Source: Nanobdellota archaeon (GTDB taxonomy: Archaea > Nanobdellota > Nanobdellia > Pacearchaeales > GW2011-AR1). Taken from it: a stretch of 9,574 nt of DNA. Shown in pieces: positions 1 to 4,708 of the stretch. Positions within the stretch are counted from its first letter, which is position 1. The number at the start of each line of letters is the position of its first letter. Below the pieces are notes generated by a model. It saw nothing but the letters and a program-made list of their open reading frames with translations. It was not told the origin of the DNA and ran no database searches. The position numbers and the translations under genes are program-made. Location of the stretch: contig JAHJRS010000040.1 in assembly GCA_018830845.1 (NCBI GenBank), positions 1 through 9,574 on the forward strand. The letters run 5' to 3'.

Positions 1-261
1 ATTGAAGACATAGAAAGAACAAGTGATGTTCCTGTTTTGGCAGTTTTACCATATGACCTGGATATAATCAGATCTCAATTTTATTTCACCCCCTCGATAA
101 ATTTTAAACCAAACTCTGATTCAAGCATTGAATGCAAGAAATTTGCTGCTTGTATTTCAGGTGAAAATTACAAACCATTCAGGATGAGAGAGGTTTTTCG
201 GAGAGTTTCTCCAAAAAGGCAGGAAATTAATAGGGAAATTTTTTATAGAAGGATTTTTTAA
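1..261 (+). CDS. C-terminal part of a MinD/ParA-like P-loop ATPase (5' partial)
   Basis: The reading frame is open from base 1 to a TAA at 259-261, giving 86 residues without the true start. It begins IEDIERTSDVPVLAVLPYDL, which resembles the 'pVLAvlPyD' strand of MinD-type ATPases, where a Pro-x-Asp segment closes the nucleotide pocket. It is followed by a region like the usual 'S.a...f..la..i.g' helix (SSIECKKFAACISGENYKPF). The Walker A and switch motifs would lie upstream of the window, so they cannot be checked. The last 30 residues are basic and rich in Arg (RMREVFRRVSPKRQ), an unusual tail that could bind nucleic acid or membrane; that is inference. The TTG at 37 is an internal codon, not the start. 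A hairpin lies 20 bases after the stop. The family call rests on one short motif. Confidence 0.6.
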   Translation: MEDIERTSDVPVLAVLPYDLDIIRSQFYFTPSINFKPNSDSSIECKKFAACISGENYKPFRMREVFRRVSPKRQEINREIFYRRIF

Positions 262-280
262 AATTTAAAAAATAAAAAAT

Positions 281-297
281 TCCCGGTGTTTCCGGGA
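281..297. terminator. Hairpin between convergent genes, possible bidirectional terminator
   Basis: CCCGG (282-286) and CCGGG (292-296) form a five-base-pair stem with loop TGTTT, plus a T-A pair outside it. It is flanked by an A-rich run on the left (262-280) and T-rich sequence on the right. It sits between the stop of the MinD-like gene (261) and the stop of the minus-strand gene (299), so it could end transcripts from both sides. Archaeal termination relies mainly on T-runs, so the role of the hairpin is inferred. Confidence 0.5.
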
Positions 298-298
298 T

Positions 299-523
299 TT
301 ATTCTAAATATATTAAATCTACAAGTGCAGTGTTCTGTCCTTCATAAGACATCATCTTTGGCAGAAGAATCAGGGCTTTTTCCCCCGTAACTTCCAAGAC
401 ATCAACTTCCATCTTTTTTGCTCCGTCAAGGGGAGTCCCTTTCGTAGGGATAACCTTTCTATAAACAAGGAATCCATTTTTTAGCACTTTTTGTCTTATG
501 TAATAAAGCAAAGCTTTTACCAT
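299..523 (-). CDS. Small hypothetical protein, 74 aa
   Basis: I do not recognise this gene. The protein starts MVKALLYYIRQKVLKNG, a basic, probably helical N-terminus. It continues with short hydrophobic strands (VLEVTGEKALILLP, TALVDLIYLE) that suggest a small beta-rich domain. It has no cysteines and no clear membrane segment. The ATG at 523 is preferred over an upstream TTG at 538. An AATATAAA element at 545-552 centres 25-26 nt upstream of this ATG, matching the leaderless pattern of the other genes here, while the TTG would lie only about 10 nt from it. The gene is divergent from the tRNA-Gln gene and convergent with the MinD-like gene. The promoter, tight stop and flanking hairpin support a real gene; function is unknown. 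Confidence 0.6.
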   Translation of the reverse strand: MVKALLYYIRQKVLKNGFLVYRKVIPTKGTPLDGAKKMEVDVLEVTGEKALILLPKMMSYEGQNTALVDLIYLE

Positions 524-544
524 AGATTTTATTATCAAAAAACG

Positions 545-552
545 TTTATATT
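545..552 (-). promoter_or_regulatory. TATA box of the 74-aa gene
   Basis: On the minus strand this reads AATATAAA, an archaeal TATA-like element. Its centre lies about 25 nt before the ATG at 523, which puts the expected transcription start at or next to the A of the start codon. Confidence 0.55.
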
Positions 553-669
553 AGTTCATTAAAATTTTTTAGTGACCTCTTAAAGTTAGAATTTTTAAGT
601 TAAACTTGTTGTTGTTTCTTGCAAATAAATCATTTCTTTTATAAAAGAGTTTGTATTGATAATAAAAAG

Positions 670-679
670 ATTTTAAAAT
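670..679 (+). promoter_or_regulatory. Candidate TATA box for tRNA-Gln
   Basis: ATTTTAAAAT lies about 41 nt before the first base of the tRNA, which would give a short 5' leader of about 15 nt if transcription starts 25 nt downstream. A second candidate is the 14-nt palindrome around TTTTATAAAA at 635-648. The rest of 540-715 is AT-rich with no convincing gene. Confidence 0.35.
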
Positions 680-715
680 GGTTCGCCTTTTAGAATGTTG
701 TCTTTTGATGCATGA

Positions 716-895
716 AGCCCCATAGTACAGCGGTCAAGTATGCAGGCCTTTGAAAGCGATGAAAACTAAGGTTTTCAAAATATCGTTAAAAACGACATAA
801 AGAACACCTAACGGTTTCCTACCGCCCTACCTTCCCTTGAGGGAGCGTATGACTGAAGAAAGCCTGTGACCCCGGTTCGAATCCGGGTGGGGCTA
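716..895 (+). tRNA. tRNA-Gln (anticodon UUG) with an intron at 754-860
   Basis: All arms fold. The acceptor stem is AGCCCCA (716-722) with TGGGGCT (888-894), and A895 is the discriminator. The D stem is GTAC/GTAT (725-728, 738-741) with GG at 732-733. The anticodon stem is CAGGC (743-747) with GCCTG (862-866). The loop is CTTTGA plus A861, giving anticodon TTG (750-752), hence glutamine. The T stem is CCCGG/CCGGG (871-875, 883-887) around TTCGAAT. The 107-nt intron interrupts the anticodon loop between positions 37 and 38, the common archaeal site. The 3' CCA is not encoded, and a T6 run (896-901) directly after the gene probably terminates it. Archaeal Gln tRNA serves direct charging or the Glu-tRNA(Gln) amidotransferase route; the window does not tell which. 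Confidence 0.92.
754..860 (+). other. tRNA-Gln intron, 107 nt, with canonical bulge-helix-bulge splice motif
   Basis: The junctions fit the splicing endonuclease motif. Exon bases CTTT (748-751) pair with intron bases GAAG (855-858) as the four-base-pair central helix, including one T-G wobble. A three-base bulge GAA (752-754) holds the 5' cut and a three-base bulge AAA (859-861) holds the 3' cut. Inside are three hairpins: TGAAAAC/GTTTTCA (760-766, 771-777, loop TAAG), TCGTT/AACGA (783-787, 791-795), and TTCCC/GGGAG (832-836, 841-845, loop TTGA, one T-G pair). The intron is long for an archaeal tRNA, and the internal structure suggests it is held compact or has a role of its own. Confidence 0.85.
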
Positions 896-901
896 TTTTT
901 T

Positions 902-976
902 ATGATTCTGATTCGAACCAGTTCGATACCTAGGAGGGATGAGGATCTCTTTGAAGATTCCCCTCGGGCTATTTTT
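902..976 (+). other. GC-richer structured stretch after tRNA-Gln, possible small RNA or tRNA remnant
   Basis: This stretch is clearly richer in G and C than its AT-rich flanks, and it contains no convincing ORF. It can form a hairpin TCGAA/TTCGA (913-917, 922-926) and a second one, GAGG-ATCT/AGAT-TCC-CCTC (941-948, 955-965), with loop CTTTGA and a TCC bulge. It ends in GGGCTATTTTT (966-976), an exact copy of the tRNA 3' end plus T-run at 890-900. A terminator, a small non-coding RNA or a decayed tRNA piece would all fit. I cannot decide between them. Confidence 0.3.
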
Positions 977-983
977 AGGTAAG

Positions 984-991
984 TTTAAATA
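984..991 (+). promoter_or_regulatory. TATA box of the EF-Tu-domain-2-like gene
   Basis: TTTAAATA centres about 25 nt before the ATG at 1013, implying a leaderless transcript. Confidence 0.5.
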
Positions 992-1012
992 ATTTTAAAC
1001 CTTTTATTTTTC

Positions 1013-1261
1013 ATGGTAGAAAAGCATATTGGTGTTGTTTCTAACTATTTTAGTAAGGTGGGGGTAGTAGCAATAAAATTAGAAGGAAAATTAAAATTAG
1101 GGGATAAAATAAGAATTACCGGAGGAGATGTTAAACTTGAGCAACCGGTTGAAGAAATGCAAATCAATCTTAAGAGTGTTAAGGAGGCCAAAAAGGGGGA
1201 CGATGTTGGCGTAAAAATTAATGGAAAAGTCAGAAAAGGCTATAATGTGTTTAAGATTTGA
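1013..1261 (+). CDS. Small translation-factor-like beta-barrel protein (EF-Tu domain 2 fold), 82 aa
   Basis: The whole protein matches the pattern of a stand-alone domain 2 of translational GTPases. It has an entry strand with IGVVSNYFSKVGVVAIKL, the turn LKLGDKIRITGG (about residues 27-38), a central EEMQINLKSVKEAKKGDDVG (47-66), and the exit VRKGYNVFKI. Related small archaeal and bacterial proteins are usually annotated as translation elongation factor-like and are about 80 residues, so this one is full length. It has no GTPase motifs. Its partner is unknown: similar barrels bind tRNA or sit at the C-terminus of U32 peptidases, but neither is shown here. The ATG is supported by the TATA box 25 nt upstream. 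It lies just after the tRNA-Gln gene and is convergent with the zinc-ribbon gene. Confidence 0.8.
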   Translation: MVEKHIGVVSNYFSKVGVVAIKLEGKLKLGDKIRITGGDVKLEQPVEEMQINLKSVKEAKKGDDVGVKINGKVRKGYNVFKI

Positions 1262-1291
1262 AATTTCTTTTAATCCCCTTATGGTTTAACA

Positions 1292-1305
1292 GATTATTAA
1301 TAATC
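1292..1305. repeat. 14-nt perfect palindrome
   Basis: GATTATTAATAATC is its own reverse complement. It lies between the convergent stops of the EF-Tu-like gene (1261) and the zinc-ribbon gene (1312), so it may be part of a termination region. It is AT-only apart from its ends and could also be chance. Confidence 0.35.
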
Positions 1306-1311
1306 AAGAGT

Positions 1312-1425
1312 CTAGTAATCTGAACAATCTCTTTTTGCACCGCAATTTGGGCATACATATTTGCATTTTCTTTCTTCAGTTTCAAAGCCGCACAAAACAC
1401 ATATTTCGGTTTCTTTGGTTTCCAT
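1312..1425 (-). CDS. Zinc-ribbon micro-protein, 37 aa
   Basis: The gene reads ATG to TAG. The protein begins METKETEICVLCGFE and ends YVCPNCGAKRDCSDY. It has two CxxC knuckles (Cys9/Cys12 and Cys25/Cys28) plus Cys21 and Cys34, a four-cysteine zinc-ribbon arrangement filling the whole protein. The ending CPNCGAKRDCSD resembles the C-terminus of small rubredoxin- or zinc-ribbon-like archaeal proteins. The exact partner is unknown; such proteins often bind RNA, ribosomes or transcription factors, but that is inference. A TAAAAATA-like stretch at 1447-1454 lies about 25 nt upstream of the ATG. It follows the MerC-like gene on the same strand after 54 nt. A longer ORF in another frame (1251-1436) covers the same DNA, but its protein lacks the zinc-ribbon pattern. 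Confidence 0.78.
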   Translation of the reverse strand: METKETEICVLCGFETEERKCKYVCPNCGAKRDCSDY

Positions 1426-1479
1426 AAAAGGAACAAGCGTATTTTTTATTTTTATTTATTCGTGAGAATTTTTTAGTAA

Positions 1480-1863
1480 CTAATTCTTATAATTACTTTT
1501 GAGTTCTTCGAGTTCTTTTTTTGTTTTGAGAAGCTCTTTTCTTACTTCCCTTTCATGTTGGTGGTGTTTGTGATCCCTATATATCCAATAAAAGCTTAAG
1601 GGGACAAAAGCAAGATAGGCAATTTGCATAACCGGATGGGTAACGATTGGTTCTATGTTGTAACCAAAGACACTGATTGCCTCATTGTGGGTCTCAAGTT
1701 GGGACATTCCGAATGCACCAATTGCAGGAATGACGTGGGAAAGGGCGTGAATGAATCCTAGGGCTCCAAGGCCAATCATCCCTATGATACTTCCTTTTTC
1801 TTTTATTTTCTTCTTAATGGAATCCTCTTGACATTCTATGTTTTTTTCCAAATCTTTTTTCAT
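1480..1863 (-). CDS. Small membrane protein, MerC-like, histidine-rich, 127 aa
   Basis: The N-terminus is a charged helix (about residues 1-22). A glycine-rich hydrophobic segment follows, IIGMIGLGALGFIHALSHVI (about 26-45), continuing as PAIGAFG. After a short loop there is a second hydrophobic segment, MQIAYLAFVPLSFYWIY, and then a histidine cluster DHKHHQHE before a coiled, Lys/Glu-rich tail. The order 'helix with HxxxH, loop, helix, His cluster' recalls the MerC family of small metal-transport membrane proteins, but the family's cysteines are absent. Metal binding or transport is therefore only a suggestion. The ATG at 1863 is chosen over a TTG at 1881, because TTTATAAT (1889-1896) sits about 29 nt upstream of the ATG. 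The gene is divergent from the CxC-rich gene and upstream of the zinc-ribbon gene. Confidence 0.65.
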   Translation of the reverse strand: MKKDLEKNIECQEDSIKKKIKEKGSIIGMIGLGALGFIHALSHVIPAIGAFGMSQLETHNEAISVFGYNIEPIVTHPVMQIAYLAFVPLSFYWIYRDHKHHQHEREVRKELLKTKKELEELKSNYKN

Positions 1864-1888
1864 TTTCCTTTTTGAGAGCAAACCCCCT

Positions 1889-1896
1889 ATTATAAA
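1889..1896 (-). promoter_or_regulatory. TATA box of the MerC-like gene
   Basis: The minus strand reads TTTATAAT. The distance to the ATG at 1863 predicts a transcript start within about 5 nt of the start codon. This argues against the earlier TTG. Confidence 0.55.
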
Positions 1897-1929
1897 TGTT
1901 TGCAGTAATTTTCAAAAAATTTGGAAAAA

Positions 1930-1940
1930 TTTAATAATTA
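1930..1940 (+). promoter_or_regulatory. TATA box of the CxC-rich gene
   Basis: TTTAATAATTA is centred about 25 nt before the ATG at 1959, with the purine-rich GGAAAAA (1923-1929), a BRE-like stretch, just upstream. A leaderless mRNA is expected. Confidence 0.5.
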
Positions 1941-1958
1941 AGGTATCCATGAGATTCC

Positions 1959-2177
1959 ATGGGTTTAGAAAGAAAATGTGGGTGCGGAGGAGGATGCGGG
2001 TGCTCGGATTTTGATCCTTTCACAGAAGTGAATAATGATCCGATGTCTAAAAAGTTGAATAAAGAAGTCGATTCAAAATTAGAAGAATTGAATTTAAATT
2101 CTTATGAACAAGAAGAGAAAATATCCGATAAATTTTACTCCTTTTTCAAAAGTATTGTTGATTATTTCAAATCTTAG
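1959..2177 (+). CDS. Small CxC-rich protein, 72 aa, unknown
   Basis: The N-terminus reads MGLERKCGCGGGCGCSDF. Four cysteines (7, 9, 13, 15) form CxC-x3-CxC separated only by glycine, a compact cluster suited to binding a metal ion or a Cu/Fe-S centre. The rest has no cysteine. It is acidic and lysine-rich with predicted helices, ending in an amphipathic stretch (SDKFYSFFKSIVDYFKS) that could lie on a membrane or bind a partner. No family is recognised. The leaderless ATG is supported by the TATA box upstream. Its TAG overlaps the stop of the convergent bud32 gene by 4 nt, an unusually tight packing. Neighbouring genes also encode Cys- or His-rich small proteins, which hints at metal handling without proving it. 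Confidence 0.7.
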   Translation: MGLERKCGCGGGCGCSDFDPFTEVNNDPMSKKLNKEVDSKLEELNLNSYEQEEKISDKFYSFFKSIVDYFKS

Positions 2178-2782
2178 TGTTTGTACCTTCCTCTTTTTTC
2201 AATTGCTTCTAATCTTTCAAAAACCTTTTTTGCTTCATTTTTGTCAATTGATTTGTATCCGGACTTAAACGCCAAGAAAAGTTTTTTGTAATTTTGGAAA
2301 TGTTTTGCTTCAAGGGCCTCTTTTAATAAATGAACGTCAACCCCTTTTTGTTCGTATTTTCCGTTAAATGAACCAAGACCAAAATCAATAATATAAATTT
2401 CTTTGTCTTTAAGAATCATGTTTGAAGTTGTAAGGTCTCCATGAATAATTCCTTCTTTATGCAGTTTTCCCACTTCAAGACCAATTTTTTTCATTACTTC
2501 AAGTTGCTTTTTATCGTTGTAAGAATTTAATTTTTCTGAAAGTTTGTCTCCTTCTATGAAAGGAATTATAATTTCATTTTCTTTATTTGTTTTTTCAGGA
2601 GTCGGAGATTTGATTACCCCAGAAGCCTTTTTTAGAAGTTTTGTTTCGGCTTTTGTTCTTCTTTTTGTTATTTTTTTGTCAAGTTCCGGGATCCTATAAC
2701 CTTTTTTTAAACGTTTTTTTATTACCTTATCCCTACTAAGATAAATAACCGCTTCTGCTCCGCGTGACAGAATTTTTTTCAT
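2174..2782 (-). CDS. bud32: Bud32, KEOPS-complex atypical kinase/ATPase, 202 aa
   Basis: Bud32 works with Kae1, Cgi121 and Pcc1 to make the N6-threonylcarbamoyl (t6A) group on A37 of ANN-decoding tRNAs in the cytoplasm. Visible motifs include the reduced glycine loop SRGAEAVIYL (6-15) and the family signature KKGYRIPELD (26-35) with RRTKAE (41-46). The catalytic loop is HGDLTTSN (114-121), with catalytic Asp116, and the metal-binding motif is DFG (133-135) in IIDFGLGSFN. The conserved basic tail ends RGRYKH. At 202 residues it is a normal stand-alone Bud32; in several other archaea it is fused to Kae1. It starts 23 nt after the VKOR stop, but ATATTAAAA at 2804-2812 sits 26 nt upstream, so it can have its own leaderless promoter as well as read-through. 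Confidence 0.93.
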   Translation of the reverse strand: MKKILSRGAEAVIYLSRDKVIKKRLKKGYRIPELDKKITKRRTKAETKLLKKASGVIKSPTPEKTNKENEIIIPFIEGDKLSEKLNSYNDKKQLEVMKKIGLEVGKLHKEGIIHGDLTTSNMILKDKEIYIIDFGLGSFNGKYEQKGVDVHLLKEALEAKHFQNYKKLFLAFKSGYKSIDKNEAKKVFERLEAIEKRGRYKH

Positions 2783-2803
2783 AAAAATAAATAATCTTTG
2801 GTG

Positions 2804-2812
2804 TTTTAATAT
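2804..2812 (-). promoter_or_regulatory. TATA box of bud32, overlapping the end of the VKOR gene
   Basis: The minus strand reads ATATTAAAA, centred about 26 nt before the bud32 ATG. It overlaps the last codons and stop of the upstream gene. Confidence 0.45.
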
Positions 2813-3225
2813 TTTTCATCCCAAAAAATTATCAAAAGCAGACTTAGCAAAACCGCAAAATCCACAACCATGCAGTATTGGCAGATTGCTTTGAGAATCA
2901 CAAACTGGAGGTATAAAAAATAAATTGCTATAAGGGAGGCAATTGATATCCCCATATTTATTATTATTTTCTGATATCTTTTTGGCCTTTTCATTTCAAG
3001 GAAGGTAAATAGGGCAAGAAGTGGAAATGCAAGCAGTCCAAGATGCGCATTTTTTATTCCCATGGTGGATTCGTACTCAGAGGTTTGGACGATTGTGCAT
3101 CCGGTTGGGTCTGTAAGGTTTCCTCCACAGGCCTGTTCCAAGGGCACAATAGAGAGGATTAACGAAGCCACGGTTGCGGTTATCATAAGGATGATTATAA
3201 TCAGGTATTTGGCTTTATTTTTCAT
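2806..3225 (-). CDS. VKOR-family membrane thiol oxidoreductase, 139 aa
   Basis: VKOR homologues in prokaryotes re-oxidise disulphide-forming proteins at the membrane and pass electrons to quinone. The protein has four hydrophobic segments. It carries the active-site CxxC at Cys115-Cys118 (AICQYCMVVD) near the start of the last helix, and a loop pair Cys33 and Cys43. Cys43 lies in GCTIVQTSEYESTMGI, matching the family pattern of Cys and Ser before a Gly-Ile turn. All four catalytic cysteines are present. There is no fused thioredoxin domain, so a separate partner is needed. The ATG at 3225 is preferred over a TTG at 3267, because TTTTAAAA (3246-3253) lies about 25 nt upstream. It sits 62 nt after srp54 and 23 nt before bud32 on the same strand. 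Confidence 0.88.
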   Translation of the reverse strand: MKNKAKYLIIIILMITATVASLILSIVPLEQACGGNLTDPTGCTIVQTSEYESTMGIKNAHLGLLAFPLLALFTFLEMKRPKRYQKIIINMGISIASLIAIYFLYLQFVILKAICQYCMVVDFAVLLSLLLIIFWDEKY

Positions 3226-3245
3226 TCCTTTATATGGATAAAATG

Positions 3246-3253
3246 TTTTAAAA
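3246..3253 (-). promoter_or_regulatory. TATA box of the VKOR gene
   Basis: TTTTAAAA is centred about 25 nt upstream of the ATG at 3225. It falls inside the reading frame that the alternative TTG start (3267) would use, so it supports the shorter protein. Confidence 0.5.
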
Positions 3254-3287
3254 GTGTTATGGAGCAATTATTTGCTTCTTTTTTTAT

Positions 3288-4655
3288 TCAAAATTTCATT
3301 CCTTTTTTACCAAACTTTTTCATGAGTTTTTGCATTTGCCGGGGGTTCATCCCCTTACTCATGTCCAGGTCTGCAGAATCTTTAACCATGCTTTGGAGCA
3401 TATCATATTGCTTTAAGAGTGAGCGAATGTCCGAGGTGTTCACACCTGAGCCTTTTGCAATTCTTGAAATTCTTGAAGTTTCTTTTCTTATTATTTCAGG
3501 ATTCTCTCTTTCGTAAGGAGTCATGGATTTTATTATGTGCTCCCATCTTGAGACTTTTTTTTGTTGTGTCTGAAGTGCCTCTTCAGGAATTTTTGCATTT
3601 CCAAGACCTGGAACCATGGATTTTAATTTGTCAAATCCCCCAAGAGAGTTCATTGATTTCACCTGCTCAATTACATCATTTAATGTTAGTTTACCTTCCG
3701 AGAGCTTTTCCTCGAATTTTTTTTGTTTTGATTCATCAGTAACGGATCTGACCTTTTCCAAAAGTGCCTGCAAATCTCCCATTCCTAGAAGGCGGGATAA
3801 GAATGACTTTGGATTGAAGAGTTCAAGGTCATTTATTTTTTCTCCTGTTGCTATGAAATACACTCCCGATTTGCTTTCTGCGCATGCGCTTAGTGCTCCT
3901 CCTCCTTTTGCGGTGGAATCCATTCTTGTAATTATAACCCCTGTTATTTTTAGTGCTTCTGAGAATTTTTCGGATTGATTTTTTGCGGCTTGGCCAATAT
4001 CAGCAGGCATCACAAGAATTGTCTCATCCGCTTTTATTTCTTTATCCAGTTTTTTTATTTCGGTAATCAGTTCTTTGTCCAAGTCGTGCCTTCCTGCAGT
4101 GTCGACAAGCACGATTTCAAAGGAATCAATTTCTTTTTTGTATTTTTTCCATATTTTAACCGGATCTTTTTCCTTCAAGTCCGTGAAAACATGAAGGTTG
4201 TTTTTCTCTCCCAACTGAATAAGTTGCTCTTTTGCCGCCGGTCTCCACACATCAAGCCCTACGAGTGCAACCCTTTTCCCTCTTTTTTGAAAATAGTTTC
4301 CCAGCTTTGCAACTGTTGTGGTTTTCCCGGATGCGTAAAGACCAACAAGCATTATTTTTGTTTGACCTTTTACCTTAACTTTTAACTCGGATTTTTCCCC
4401 AAGAATTTTTATAAGTTCATCATGAAGTGTTTTAATGAGGTGTTCTTTCTTTTCCACGCCTTTTATTTTTTCATTATATGCAACTTTTCTTAGTTTTTCT
4501 GAGATTTCTTTAACCAAAACAATTCTCACATCTGCTTCAATGAGGGCGCGCTGAAGTTCCCTTATTATGGTGTCAACTAGGTTTTTGTCCAAAAATATTG
4601 CATTTGATATTTTGTCTGTTGCTTTTTTAAGGGCTGCGCCCAGCTTTTCTAACAT
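3288..4655 (-). CDS. srp54: SRP54, signal recognition particle GTPase, 455 aa
   Basis: SRP54 binds signal peptides emerging from the ribosome and, with SRP RNA, docks on FtsY at the membrane. The N domain covers about residues 1-90 and the G domain about 95-295, with P-loop GLYASGKTTT (105-114), DVWRPAA (135-141), DTAGR (185-189), TRMD (243-246) and AKGGGALS (249-256). The linker GMGDLQALLEKV follows, and the methionine-rich M domain (about 330-455) includes the RNA-binding SRISRIAKGSGV (394-405). The length is normal. Oddities: the P-loop has Tyr-Ala where most SRP54 proteins have Gln/Asn-Gly, and the G4 motif is TRMD instead of TKxD. The ATG at 4655 is supported by a TATA element 26 nt upstream. 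The GH130 gene lies 53 nt upstream and VKOR 62 nt downstream. Confidence 0.96.
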   Translation of the reverse strand: MLEKLGAALKKATDKISNAIFLDKNLVDTIIRELQRALIEADVRIVLVKEISEKLRKVAYNEKIKGVEKKEHLIKTLHDELIKILGEKSELKVKVKGQTKIMLVGLYASGKTTTVAKLGNYFQKRGKRVALVGLDVWRPAAKEQLIQLGEKNNLHVFTDLKEKDPVKIWKKYKKEIDSFEIVLVDTAGRHDLDKELITEIKKLDKEIKADETILVMPADIGQAAKNQSEKFSEALKITGVIITRMDSTAKGGGALSACAESKSGVYFIATGEKINDLELFNPKSFLSRLLGMGDLQALLEKVRSVTDESKQKKFEEKLSEGKLTLNDVIEQVKSMNSLGGFDKLKSMVPGLGNAKIPEEALQTQQKKVSRWEHIIKSMTPYERENPEIIRKETSRISRIAKGSGVNTSDIRSLLKQYDMLQSMVKDSADLDMSKGMNPRQMQKLMKKFGKKGMKF

Positions 4656-4677
4656 GTTTTTAGAAGCATAGAGAATA

Positions 4678-4685
4678 TTATTAAA
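4678..4685 (-). promoter_or_regulatory. TATA box of srp54
   Basis: The minus strand reads TTTAATAA, centred about 26 nt before the ATG at 4655. It indicates that srp54 can be transcribed separately from the glycosidase gene upstream. Confidence 0.5.
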
Positions 4686-4708
4686 GTTTTGGGTTTTTTA
4701 ATTTTCAG

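Noticed and set aside
635..648. TCTTTTATAAAAGA perfect palindrome as a regulator site
   Set aside because: It is AT-only around a TATA core; in such AT-rich spacer this is likely chance or simply a TATA element.
678..725. 15-codon ORF (MVRLLECCLLMHEAP) leading into the tRNA
   Set aside because: It runs into the tRNA acceptor stem, has no correctly spaced TATA box, and the region is better explained as tRNA promoter and leader.
895..975. A second tRNA, on either strand, in the GC-rich island
   Set aside because: TTCGAA-type T-loop sequences are present, but no T stem, acceptor stem or anticodon arm can be paired consistently.
1251..1436. 61-codon minus-strand ORF
   Set aside because: It covers the zinc-ribbon gene in another frame. 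Its protein lacks any pattern, whereas the 1312-1425 frame has a clear cysteine ribbon.
3226..3267. TTG start extending the VKOR protein by 14 residues
   Set aside because: The TATA box falls inside this extension, and the ATG at 3225 gives a normal VKOR N-terminus.
3419..4385. Plus-strand ORFs of 107-136 codons opposite srp54
   Set aside because: They are low-complexity Phe/Ser/Cys-rich translations antisense to a well-supported gene, without promoters.
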